Source of the DNA: Daejeonia sp002484105
GTDB taxonomy: Bacteria; Bacteroidota; Bacteroidia; Flavobacteriales; Weeksellaceae
Assembly (NCBI RefSeq): GCF_051175565.1
Contig: NZ_CP195105.1
Span: 310,001 to 374,000, forward strand
Direction of reading: 5' to 3'
DNA: 64,000 nucleotides
A program made the translations under genes and the position numbers. Under the pieces are notes generated by a model. It did no database searches. It was not told the DNA's origin and saw only the letters and a program-made list of their open reading frames with translations. Positions 25,886-35,940 of this stretch are shown in pieces (the first letter of the stretch is position 1; every line of letters starts with the position of its first letter).

Positions 25886-26820
25886 ACTCAATAGCAATCT
25901 CCGTCATCATCCCCGCATATAACCGTGCTCAGGTTATCGCAGATACGTTAGATGCAATACTCGCGCAGTCGTATCCGAAATGGGAATGTATTGTTGTAGA
26001 CGACGGCAGTACAGACAACACATATGAGATCGCTAGAGAGTATGAAAAAAAAGATTCCAGATTCCGCGTTTTCCAGAGACCAGAAAACCATAAGCCCGGA
26101 GGCTGTGGAGCCAGAAATTTTGGTTTTCTGAAAGCTGAAGGCAAATATATAAAATGGCTGGACAGTGATGACCTTATCGAAAAAGAACTACTTGAGAAGG
26201 AAATGGCATTATTTAATGGTAACCCCTTTCTCCAATTCGTTTTTTGTAGATATCATTTTTTTGATACAAACCTTATATACCCCGAAGACCAAAACTACGC
26301 CTTGAGAAAGGGAACATCAGGAATTGAGATTCTCAACCTGATGGGAATACACCATCAGTATATCCTTCCTGGAAGTTATACCATATCAAAAGAAATGGTT
26401 TTTTTGTCAGGTTTATGGAATGAAGAACTTAAAATCAATCAGGACGGAGAGTTTCTCTACAGGATTCTAAGTCAATGCAAACAAACATCCTCATTGGAAT
26501 ATATCGGATTTCTGTATCGAATAGACAATAATGATAAAATTACGTCGAACTATAACAGTAAGGATAAAGCAAGGCTCAAATTAAAATCATGGCAATTAAT
26601 AGAAGTACAGATTAAACTAAGGCAAAACGAAGATTTGCTTCCTTATATTACAGGTTTCAAAAATTTCCTTTACAAATATCATTTGCATATCCAACAGGAA
26701 GACATTATAGTGGAATTTTCGGCTTTTTTTAAAAACCAGATAAAAAGGGAAAAAAGAAAAAGAATAAAAGCCAGACTACTGTTGTATTTAATAAAAAAAT
26801 GGTTTTCTGATTTTTGTTGA
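25882..26820 (+). CDS. Glycosyltransferase family 2
   Basis: 312 residues, overlapping the preceding gene by 4 nt. Landmarks: ISVIIPAYNRAQVI, DDGSTDNT and LDSDDLIE near residue 95. The basic C-terminal tail (IKREKRKRIKARLLLYLIKKW) may associate with the membrane. Donor unknown. Confidence 0.88.
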   Translation: MNSIAISVIIPAYNRAQVIADTLDAILAQSYPKWECIVVDDGSTDNTYEIAREYEKKDSRFRVFQRPENHKPGGCGARNFGFLKAEGKYIKWLDSDDLIEKELLEKEMALFNGNPFLQFVFCRYHFFDTNLIYPEDQNYALRKGTSGIEILNLMGIHHQYILPGSYTISKEMVFLSGLWNEELKINQDGEFLYRILSQCKQTSSLEYIGFLYRIDNNDKITSNYNSKDKARLKLKSWQLIEVQIKLRQNEDLLPYITGFKNFLYKYHLHIQQEDIIVEFSAFFKNQIKREKRKRIKARLLLYLIKKWFSDFC

Positions 26821-26836
26821 ACAAAATAGTGCTATC

Positions 26837-28624
<1,788 letters not shown>

Positions 28625-28628
<4 letters not shown>

Positions 28629-29479
28629 TGCAAAAACTCAAAGATGCGGTTGCGGTGCTCTTAGGTCAAGCAAAAGCGACCAAGCTACCGGTAAAAAATA
28701 TACAATACAACAATAACCCTTTTACGGAGGAGCAACAACGTTTCTTAGCCTCTGTTAAAATCGAGTTTCTCTTCGCTGAATTTGGGGCTGAACGTACCAA
28801 TGGCGGTGGTGCCGATTTTTTGGCAGAGGATCGTCTTAACCCATCTTACAAAACCTTAAAAAAATATTTCCCAAATGCCAAATACACCGTTTACAGTGAT
28901 TTTGACTTGCATATCGATGGGGTCGAACTGATAAAAGTGCAATCACCTGTCAAATATCCGGAACACCCGCGTTATGGTTATCGTACGGCAGATTATTACA
29001 AGTTCTATGCGCTGACCCATTCCGATGCTGATTTCAAGTGCATCATAGATTCGGATATGCAGGTGGTATCCAGTGATGTTTTGGCGCTCATATATCTGAC
29101 ACAGAAGTTCGGTTTTTGTGTACCATATAATGACAGGCAACTGCTTCGGCAGGATATGGTTGGGTCAAAGGATACTCAGGAGATTACCGATGAATCCTTA
29201 GGTTTGGGGCATTCTTATAACCAAAGTCCCATGACCCTGTGGAAAAATAATGAAAGAGGAATTCTGTTTTATGATAAATGCGCTAAGATCATGCAGGAAG
29301 ATCCTTCCAGGGCAAGCCTGGTGATGTGGAAGTCTGCCTGGGAAACGGGTATTTACCCTTACATCCTGCCCAAACAATGGTGTGTTTGCGATGGCAACGA
29401 AGGAATAGGGGAAGAGGTGATTTTGCATGTGGGGCATCGTAATGTGGCAAATCATTATAATAATATAAAACATAAATAA
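28625..29479 (+). CDS. Putative GT-A glycosyltransferase, family not recognised
   Basis: 284 residues. FLFAEFGAERTNGGG near the N-terminus and CIIDSDMQVV near residue 138 (a DXD-like motif after a hydrophobic strand) suggest a GT-A fold, and LKKYFPNAKYTVYSD resembles a donor-binding strand. I cannot name the family. It is embedded between two glycosyltransferase genes with 4-nt and 1-nt junctions, which supports the call. Confidence 0.55.
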
Positions 29480-29480
29480 A

Positions 29481-30311
29481 ATGATTTCTATAATTGTTTC
29501 ATCATATCAAAAAGAATATTATCAAGATTTAAAATTAAATATAAAGAAAACTTGTGGTATTGATTATGAAATTATTAAAATTGAAAATGATAGTAAATAC
29601 AGTCTGTGTAAAGCTTATAACATGGGTGCTGAAAAAGCAAAATACCCTTATCTTGTTTTTATTCATGAAGATGTTAATATACTCACTGATAATTGGGGTG
29701 AAAGAATTATTAATGTGCTAAATGATAGCAATATTGGGGTTGTAGGATTGTCTGGAAGTAATTACTATCCTAATTTTCCTGGATCTTGGTGGAATAGCGA
29801 AAAAGTAATTTCTCATATAATTCAACATCACAATACAGGTAAATCAACATCGTATTTGCGGAAAAATTTTAGCAAAAATGAATGCAAGATGCCTGTCAGG
29901 GCAGTTGACGGAGTATTTATGGCTTGTACTAAAAAGGTTTTTTCTGAATTTAAATTTGATGAAAAAATTACAGGCTACCATTGTTATGATCTCGTTTTTA
30001 CATTAAAAGTATCAAGTAAGTATCAAAATGTTATTACCGATAAAATATTAATAGAACATTTCTCTAATGGATCATTAAATACTGATTGGATTCGAAATAT
30101 TATAAAAGTAAAACATATAATAGGTAATGTTTCAGGACAAAAAATAAATTCTGATTTAGAAATGAGAGCAATATATGGATTAATTTTAACCATGAACAGA
30201 AATAAATTTAATAAACTGAAAGGAATAAAAATTATTATATCACATCTATCAATTAAAGATATTGGAGTGAAAAATTATTTTAAAGCATTAAATAGACTTA
30301 GGTATTTATGA
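29481..30311 (+). CDS. Glycosyltransferase, GT2-like (Glyco_tranf_2_5 type)
   Basis: 276 residues. MISIIVSSYQKEY at the start, IENDSKYSLCKAYNMGAEKA, and the acidic motif FIHEDVNIL near residue 67 fit the Glyco_tranf_2_5 subgroup of GT-A enzymes. The gene is strongly AT-rich compared with the following epimerase gene, a sign of separate acquisition. It overlaps that gene by 4 nt. Confidence 0.8.
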   Translation: MISIIVSSYQKEYYQDLKLNIKKTCGIDYEIIKIENDSKYSLCKAYNMGAEKAKYPYLVFIHEDVNILTDNWGERIINVLNDSNIGVVGLSGSNYYPNFPGSWWNSEKVISHIIQHHNTGKSTSYLRKNFSKNECKMPVRAVDGVFMACTKKVFSEFKFDEKITGYHCYDLVFTLKVSSKYQNVITDKILIEHFSNGSLNTDWIRNIIKVKHIIGNVSGQKINSDLEMRAIYGLILTMNRNKFNKLKGIKIIISHLSIKDIGVKNYFKALNRLRYL

Positions 30312-30985
30312 TCATCGGTAAGGGTCTCATCGCCAAACTTTTTACAGACCATAACAGGGAAGACACCATCTTCTTCGCCTCCGGAGTATCCAATTCTTCG
30401 GAAACAGATCCAGCTCAATTTAAAAGAGAGGAAGATTTAGTAAAAAAAACGCTTTCCAAAAATCCGGACAGGCTTTTTATCTATTTCAGCACCTGCAGTA
30501 TTTACGATTCTTCCAAAACCAACAGCGCGTATGTATTGCATAAACTGCACATGGAAGAACTGGTAAAAACCCATGCCGGAAGTTACCTGATTCTCCGCGT
30601 CAGCAATGCCGTGGGAAAAGGCGGAAACCCCAATCTTCTGATGAATTATCTGGTGCACTCTGTAGAACTCAACCAAACCATTAACGTTCATACCAAAGCA
30701 ACCCGGAATCTTATTGATGCGGAAGATGTGGAAAAAATCACACTCCACCTTATTGAAAACAAAAGTTATAACAGAATTATCAATGTGGCGTATCCGCAGA
30801 ACTACTCCATTATCGAAATTCTGGAAATTCTGGAAAGACATTACCGGAAAAAGCCCGACATCAACCTGATCAGGGCAGGCTCCGGCTACGAAATCAATAT
30901 TCCCGATGTCGAATTCTACTTCCGGGATCATTCTCTACAGGACAAAGAAACGTACCTTTGCAAAATCCTGGAAAAATATTACTGA
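30308..30985 (+). CDS. Short NAD-dependent epimerase/dehydratase-like protein
   Basis: 225 residues, shorter than the usual ~300. MIIGKGLIAKLF replaces the canonical N-terminal GxxGxxG loop, and the active-site region is FSTCSIYDSS...YVLHKLHME, where Y and K are spaced as in SDR enzymes. LRVSNAVGKGGNPNLL follows the normal pattern. It probably modifies a nucleotide sugar, or is a SDR that has lost part of its cofactor domain. Substrate unknown. A repeat tract follows directly. Confidence 0.7.
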   Translation: MIIGKGLIAKLFTDHNREDTIFFASGVSNSSETDPAQFKREEDLVKKTLSKNPDRLFIYFSTCSIYDSSKTNSAYVLHKLHMEELVKTHAGSYLILRVSNAVGKGGNPNLLMNYLVHSVELNQTINVHTKATRNLIDAEDVEKITLHLIENKSYNRIINVAYPQNYSIIEILEILERHYRKKPDINLIRAGSGYEINIPDVEFYFRDHSLQDKETYLCKILEKYY

Positions 30986-31017
30986 AAGATGATACCATGA
31001 GACAATATTAAAAAGAA

Positions 31018-31267
31018 ATCCTTTTCTTCCTCCCTTTAGGGCTGAGGCAATGAAGAAAAGGATGCTGATCAACAACAAACGGTTTTTTATTGTAAACAAA
31101 ACCTACCCTTGTCAAGGTTTTGAACTTGTCAAGGGTACAAAATAAAAACCCTTTTCTTCCTCCCTTTAGGGCCGGGGCAATGAAGAAAAGGATGCTGATC
31201 AACAACAAATGATTTTTTAATAGCAGCCGGAATCCACCCTTGTCAAGGTTTTGAACTTGTCAAGGGT
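31018..31267. repeat. Two ~130-bp tandem copies of the double-palindrome repeat (H2' + H1)
   Basis: H2' hairpins: CCTTTTCTTC / GAAGAAAAGG at 31020-31061 and 31150-31191, around a core with CCCTTTAGGGC. H1 hairpins starting ACCCTTGTCAAGG are at 31105-31136 and 31236-31267. A conserved spacer (GATGCTGATCAACAACAAA) joins H2' to H1. The spacer also occurs beside the DUF559 gene near 35900. This fills the 312-bp gap between the two epimerase-type genes; no coding sequence is present. Confidence 0.9.
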
Positions 31268-31297
31268 ACATAGAAATTCATAATGAAAGAATAACAA

Positions 31298-32293
31298 ATG
31301 AACGATTTTAAAGAAAAAATCAACGGAAAAAAGATTTTGGTAACGGGTGGAGCCGGATTTATCGGTTCCAATCTTTGTGAAGAATTATTGAATCTGGGCG
31401 CAACAGTCACCTGCCTCGATAATTTTTCCACCGGAAAAAGAGAAAACCTGGAAGCCATTAAAAACAATCCGGATTTTATTTTAATTGAAGGAGACATCCG
31501 CGATTTGGACACTTGCAAAAAAGCCTGTGAAAATCAGGATTTTGTACTGCACGAAGCAGCTTTAGGTTCGGTGCCGCGATCCATCCATGATCCGATAACC
31601 ACCAATGATGTCAACGTAAGTGGATTTCTCAATATGCTGGTAGCCGCAAGAGATTCGGGAGTTCAAAGATTTGTATATGCGGCAAGCTCCTCCACCTACG
31701 GCGACTCCGAAACCCTTCCGAAAGTGGAAGACCAAATCGGAAAACCACTTTCTCCGTATGCGATCACGAAATATGTAAATGAGCTCTACGCCGATGTTTT
31801 CAAAAGAACCTACGGTTTCAACACCATTGGTTTGCGCTACTTCAATGTGTTCGGAAGAAAACAGAATCCGGATGGCGCCTATGCAGCGGTAATTCCAAAA
31901 TTTGTCATGCAGCTCATGAATCACAAATCTCCCGTCATTAATGGAGGAGGCGAATATTCCCGGGATTTCACCTATATTGATAATATAATTTTGATGAATC
32001 TCCTCGCACTGACCTCAGAAAATGAAGCAGCACAAAATGAAGTCTACAACACTGCCTTCGGAGAACGCACTACATTAAACGATCTCGTAAAATATCTGAA
32101 AGAGTATTTATCTGAATTTGATCCGGAAATTGCAAATGTAGAGGTGATTTATGGCGATTACCGAAAAGGTGACGTCCCACATTCACTGGCAAGCATTGAC
32201 AAAGCAAAAAATTTATTAGACTACAATCCCCGATTTTCCATGGAAAACGGCCTGAAAGAAGCTGTAAAATGGTACTGGGAGAATTTGAGATAA
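31298..32293 (+). CDS. wbpP: UDP-N-acetylglucosamine 4-epimerase (WbpP/TviC type)
   Basis: 331 residues, extended SDR. The NAD motif GGAGFIGSNL starts near residue 16; the catalytic Tyr154 and Lys158 are in SPYAITKYV, preceded by AASSSTYGDSE. LGSVPRSIHDP and RDFTYIDNI match the WbpP/TviC/Gne subgroup, which interconverts UDP-GlcNAc and UDP-GalNAc or the corresponding uronic acids. Together with the TviB-like dehydrogenase at 33941 it should yield UDP-GalNAc uronic acid. The two genes, normally adjacent, are separated here by a repeat array and a nuclease-like gene. Confidence 0.88.
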   Translation: MNDFKEKINGKKILVTGGAGFIGSNLCEELLNLGATVTCLDNFSTGKRENLEAIKNNPDFILIEGDIRDLDTCKKACENQDFVLHEAALGSVPRSIHDPITTNDVNVSGFLNMLVAARDSGVQRFVYAASSSTYGDSETLPKVEDQIGKPLSPYAITKYVNELYADVFKRTYGFNTIGLRYFNVFGRKQNPDGAYAAVIPKFVMQLMNHKSPVINGGGEYSRDFTYIDNIILMNLLALTSENEAAQNEVYNTAFGERTTLNDLVKYLKEYLSEFDPEIANVEVIYGDYRKGDVPHSLASIDKAKNLLDYNPRFSMENGLKEAVKWYWENLR

Positions 32294-33291
32294 TCCTCTG
32301 AAAAATTACGCAAAGCTTTGAAAAGCATTAAATTTCGCGTTCTTCACCTCTTCAAAAACTTTGCGATAAAATATACGCAAAGATTGACATAAATAAACAT
32401 TATAAGAAAGAAAGCAAAGAATCAATAAATTGATTTTAATCAAGCGTAAATAAATGGAACTTCGCGTTCTTCACCTCTTCAAAAACTTTGCGATAAAATA
32501 TACGCAAAGATTAACATAAATAAACACTATAAGAAAGAAAGAAAGCAAAGAATCAATAAATTGATTTTAATCAAGCGTAAATAAATGATTAAGAATAACA
32601 TTTAAAAAAATGAAACTTCGCGTTCTTCACCTCTTCAAAAACTTTGCGATAAAATATACGCAAAGATTGACATAAATAAACATTATAAGAACGAAAGCAA
32701 AGAATCAATAAATTGATTTTAATCAAGCGCAAATAAATGAAACTTCGCGTTCTTCGCCTCTTCAAAAACTTTGCGATAAAATATACGCAAAGATTAACAT
32801 AAATAAACAGTATAAGAAAGAAAGCAAAGAATCAATAAATTGATTTTAATCAAGCGTAAATAAATGATTAAGAATAACATTTAAAAAAAATGGAACTTCG
32901 CGTTCTTCACATCTTCAGTAACTTTGCGATAAAGATATTGTGCACAACCGAACGCTTCTTCAACCCATCAACCTGTTGATGCTTTGGCAACTTCAAAAAA
33001 AATAAAACTTCGCATATTTTGCAACTTCAGTAACTTTGCGATAAAATATACGCAAAGATTAACATAAATAAACATTATAAGAAAGAAAGAAAGCAAAGAA
33101 TCAATAAATTGATTTTAATCAAGCGTAAATAAATGATTAAGAATAACATTTAAAAAAAATGGAACTTCGCGTTCTTCACATCTTCAAAAACTTTGCGATA
33201 AAATATACGCAAAGATTGACATAAATAAACACTATAAGAACGAAAGCAAAGAATCAATAAATTGATTTAAAAAGTTTGAAAAAACAAGCAA
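32294..33291. repeat. Degenerate tandem array of ~127/~155-bp palindromic units (family R)
   Basis: Units start near 32333, 32460, 32616, 32743, 32896, 33006 and 33163. A unit contains CTTCGCGTTCTTCACC, hairpin R1 (CTTTGCG...CGCAAAG, first at 32359-32382), and a second palindrome R2 (AATCAATAAATTGATT). Long units carry an extra ~27 bp (ATGATTAAGAATAACATTT). Two units are altered near 32918 and 33030 (CAGTAACTTTGCG). At 32954-33001 lies a separate block containing CATCAACCTGTTGATG that recurs at 33682-33729. No gene in this 998-bp stretch. Confidence 0.92.
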
Positions 33292-33675
33292 ATGACAGAA
33301 AATGAGATTTCATACAAAATCATCGGAGCAGCAATAGAACTTCATAAAACAGTAGGTCCGGGACTACTAGAAAGTGTTTACGAAAACGCATTGTGCTTTG
33401 ATTTAAAAGAATTAGGATTTGATGTCAGACAACAAGTCCCCTGTCCTTTTATTTATAAAAGTATGAAAATGGAAACCGGCTTTAGAATCGATATGTTGGT
33501 TGAAAACAAAGTTGTTGTTGAAATAAAATGTATAGAAGCAATAAGAGATGTTCATCTTGCCCAAACTTTAACCTACCTTAAACTTGCGGACAAAAAACTT
33601 GGATTGATCATCAATTTCCATACTTCAATTTTAAAAAACGGAGGAATAAAAAGAATTGTGAACAATTTGGAATAA
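33292..33675 (+). CDS. GxxExxY protein (PD-(D/E)XK nuclease-like, PDDEXK_3)
   Basis: 127 residues, full length for the family. The name-giving motif GLLESVY is at residues 24-30. A PD-(D/E)XK-type active site is visible as Asp67 in RIDMLV and Glu77-x-Lys79 in VEIK, followed by AQTLTYLKLADKKLGLIINF, where Gln and Tyr are conserved. The last unit of the family-R repeat array ends 30 bp before the ATG, and repeat units resume directly after the stop. Function of the family is unknown; nuclease activity is predicted from the fold. No linked toxin, methylase or recombinase gene is present. Confidence 0.9.
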   Translation: MTENEISYKIIGAAIELHKTVGPGLLESVYENALCFDLKELGFDVRQQVPCPFIYKSMKMETGFRIDMLVENKVVVEIKCIEAIRDVHLAQTLTYLKLADKKLGLIINFHTSILKNGGIKRIVNNLE

Positions 33676-33829
33676 CCAGAAGCTTCTTCAACCCATCAAC
33701 CTGTTGATGCTTTGGCAACTTCAAAAAAAAAATAAAACTTCGCGTTCTTCGCCTCTTCAAAAACTTTGCGATAAAATATACGCAAAGCTCTGAAAAGCAT
33801 TAAGTTTCGCCAAAGCACGGATATAAAGT
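33676..33829. repeat. Family-R repeat block downstream of the GxxExxY gene
   Basis: The block GCTTCTTCAACCCATCAACC at 33682 onwards is a near-exact copy of 32954-33001 (offset 728 bp), so the GxxExxY gene is flanked by direct repeats. It is followed by one R unit with an intact CTTTGCG...CGCAAAG hairpin (about 33763-33786) and a degenerate unit running into the tviB promoter. Confidence 0.9.
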
Positions 33830-33859
33830 TTTGTGTATTTCGTAACTTCAGTAACTTTG
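33830..33859 (+). promoter_or_regulatory. Promoter of tviB inside a degenerate repeat unit
   Basis: -33 TTTG (33830-33833), 18-bp spacer, -7 box TAACTTTG (33852-33859). The -7 box is the CTTTG part of a degenerate family-R unit (CAGTAACTTTGC). The leader to ATG 33941 is about 78 nt. Confidence 0.6.
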
Positions 33860-33940
33860 CATTAAATAATACAGAACAAATCATTTTTTTTCCCTTCCTG
33901 AAAAGCATAAAAATGATTTTTACAGAAATCAAAATAAACT

Positions 33941-35227
33941 ATGAATCACAAAATCACCGTTATCGGCCTTGGTTATGTTGGCTTGCCGTTGGCCAGACTG
34001 TTTTCAACAAAATATCCGGTAGTAGGCTTCGATATCAACCAGAAAAGAATCTCCGAACTGAATGCAGGAAAAGACGAAACCCTCGAAATTTCGGAAGACC
34101 TGCTGAAATCTGCCCTGGTTGCCGAAAATCCTAAGCCAGGAACCCTTGGCCTGTTCTGCTCAGACCGTCTGGAAGATATCGCCGGTTCCGACATCTACAT
34201 CGTTACCGTTCCGACACCCGTGGACAAAAACAACCGTCCGGATCTCACTCCCCTCTACAAAGCCAGCGAAACCGTCGGAAAAGTGCTGAAAAAAGGCGAC
34301 ATCGTGATTTACGAATCCACCGTCTACCCCGGCGTTACTGAAGAAGAATGTGTTCCCGTGCTGGAAAAAATCTCCGGACTGAAATTCAATGAAGATTTCT
34401 TTGCAGGATATTCCCCGGAACGGATCAACCCCGGCGATAAGGAACATACGGTAGAAAAAATACTGAAAGTTACCTCCGGTTCCACTCCGGAAACCGGTGA
34501 AATTGTAAACAATTTGTATAAATCCGTCATTACTGCCGGGACGCATCTTGCGCCCACCATCAAAGTAGCAGAAGCGGCAAAAGTGATTGAAAACTCGCAG
34601 CGCGACATCAATATTGCGTTTGTGAATGAGCTGGCAAAGATTTTTAATTTAATGAATATCGACACGCATGAAGTCTTGAAAGCGGCCGGAACCAAATGGA
34701 ATTTTCTCCCGTTCAAACCCGGACTGGTAGGCGGACACTGCATCGGGGTAGATCCGTACTACCTCGCCCAGAAAGCCCAGGAATACGGCTATCATCCCGA
34801 AATCATTCTGGCAGGAAGAAGAATGAACGATTCCATGGGACAATTTGTAGCTTCAGAAACGGTGAAACTCATGCTGAAACACGACCTGAAAGTCAAAGGT
34901 TCTGAGGTTCTGGTCTTAGGATTTACTTTTAAAGAAAACTGTCCGGATGTACGCAATACCAAAGTGGTGGATGTGGTGAAAAATCTGCAGGAATACGGAA
35001 CAAACGTAACCATTTTCGATCCGTGGGCCAATCCTGAAGAAGTGGAACACGAATATGGCCTGAAAACCGTAAATACCGTACCGGAAGGAAAATTTGACGC
35101 AGTGGTGCTGGCGGTGTCCCACGATGAATTCAAATCGCTGAATCTTGAAAATCTCCTGAACAGCAACGGAATCATCTATGATGTAAAAGGAGTTCTGAAA
35201 GGCAGCTCAAATATGAAACGGCTGTAA
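33941..35227 (+). CDS. tviB: Nucleotide-sugar dehydrogenase, TviB/WbpO type
   Basis: 428 residues. The NAD motif GLGYVGLPLA is near residue 8; the catalytic Cys267 is in GGHCIGVDPYYL. The KITVIGLGYVGLPLA start and the VPTPVDKNNRPDL motif fit the UDP-GlcNAc/UDP-GalNAc 6-dehydrogenases TviB/WbpO rather than Ugd. It would oxidise the 6-OH of UDP-HexNAc to a HexNAc uronic acid. It works with the epimerase at 31298. It has its own promoter and lies between two repeat-flanked nuclease-like genes. Confidence 0.92.
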   Translation: MNHKITVIGLGYVGLPLARLFSTKYPVVGFDINQKRISELNAGKDETLEISEDLLKSALVAENPKPGTLGLFCSDRLEDIAGSDIYIVTVPTPVDKNNRPDLTPLYKASETVGKVLKKGDIVIYESTVYPGVTEEECVPVLEKISGLKFNEDFFAGYSPERINPGDKEHTVEKILKVTSGSTPETGEIVNNLYKSVITAGTHLAPTIKVAEAAKVIENSQRDINIAFVNELAKIFNLMNIDTHEVLKAAGTKWNFLPFKPGLVGGHCIGVDPYYLAQKAQEYGYHPEIILAGRRMNDSMGQFVASETVKLMLKHDLKVKGSEVLVLGFTFKENCPDVRNTKVVDVVKNLQEYGTNVTIFDPWANPEEVEHEYGLKTVNTVPEGKFDAVVLAVSHDEFKSLNLENLLNSNGIIYDVKGVLKGSSNMKRL

Positions 35228-35245
35228 AACGCCCACTGCTTCAAT

Positions 35246-35388
35246 CTACCCTTGTCAAGGTTTTGAACCTTGACAAGGGTGCAGGCCAAAACAAACATCC
35301 TTTTCTTCCTCCCTTTAGGGCCGGGGCAATGAAGAAAAGGAGGTTAATAAACAATAGACGACTGGGCAATGAAGAAAATTCCTCTTAA
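35246..35388. repeat. ~140-bp direct repeat left of the DUF559 gene (H1 + H2')
   Basis: Contains a perfect 15-bp H1 inverted repeat (35248-35280, ACCCTTGTCAAGGTT arm, 3-nt loop), the H2' hairpin (35299-35340, CCTTTTCTTC/GAAGAAAAGG) and the tail ATAAACAATAGACG. The whole block recurs in the same orientation at 35941-36082. Confidence 0.93.
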
Positions 35389-35390
35389 TT

Positions 35391-35783
35391 ATGAAAAAGA
35401 AATTTCCAAATTACGATGAGAGCATGTGGAAAGGTGCCCCTCAGGAAAACTTTCTGAAAGCTACTGAATTAAGAAGAAATATGACGGAAGCTGAAAAAGT
35501 TTTATGGGAAAGATTGAGAAATAACCAATTGGAAGGAATAAAATTCAGAAGACAACATCCTGTTCATTTGTTTATTGCTGATTTTTATTGTCATAAGCAT
35601 AAACTTATTATCGAAATTGACGGTGAATACCATTATACTGAAGATCAGAAAAGTAAAGATTGTGAAAGAACAAAATTACTTGAATTCCAGGGACTGAAAA
35701 TTTTACGTTTTACTAATGAAGAAGTAATCAATAATATTGAAAGCGTCATAAACAAAATAAAACACGAAATAAATATAGAATAA
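35391..35783 (+). CDS. DUF559 (Vsr-like fold) endonuclease-domain protein
   Basis: 130 residues. ELRRNMTEAEKVLWERLRN, then KFRRQHPV and the core FIADFYCH (Asp64) with LIIEIDGEYH (Glu75, Asp77) are diagnostic for DUF559, a domain with the fold of very-short-patch-repair and other restriction-like endonucleases. It is a stand-alone domain with no helicase or methylase neighbour. It lies between two ~140-bp direct repeats of paired palindromes. Function in the cell is unknown; a single- or double-strand DNA nuclease is predicted from fold only. Confidence 0.9.
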   Translation: MKKKFPNYDESMWKGAPQENFLKATELRRNMTEAEKVLWERLRNNQLEGIKFRRQHPVHLFIADFYCHKHKLIIEIDGEYHYTEDQKSKDCERTKLLEFQGLKILRFTNEEVINNIESVINKIKHEINIE

Positions 35784-35800
35784 CCTATTTACACCTATGC

Positions 35801-35841
35801 GAAAATTTGGTTTCCCCTACCCTAAAGGGTGCCAAATTTTC
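35801..35841. repeat. H2'' hairpin variant after the DUF559 gene
   Basis: Perfect 10-bp stem GAAAATTTGG (35801-35810) / CCAAATTTTC (35832-35841) around a core with CCCTACCCTAAAGGGTG. The core matches H2 and H2' while the stem differs on both sides in a compensating way. Confidence 0.9.
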
Positions 35842-35854
35842 TATCTCAAACAAA

Positions 35855-35902
35855 CATCCTTTTCTTCCTCCCTTTAGGGTTGGGGCAATGAAGAAAAGGA
35901 TG
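35855..35902. repeat. H2' hairpin between DUF559 and the right direct repeat
   Basis: Perfect 13-bp stem CATCCTTTTCTTC (35855-35867) / GAAGAAAAGGATG (35890-35902) around CCTCCCTTTAGGGTTGGGGC, followed by the same H2'-H1 spacer as at 31.06 kb. Confidence 0.9.
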
Positions 35903-35940
35903 CTGATCAACAACAAACGGTTTTTTATTGTAAACAAAAC

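Noticed and set aside
35248..35280. H1 palindrome as terminator of tviB
   Set aside because: The stem is strong but no T run follows on either strand, and the same sequence recurs in intergenic repeats away from gene ends.
33292..35783. Restriction-modification or toxin-antitoxin system
   Set aside because: No methyltransferase, specificity subunit, helicase or small antitoxin gene lies near the two nuclease-like genes; tviB between them is metabolic.
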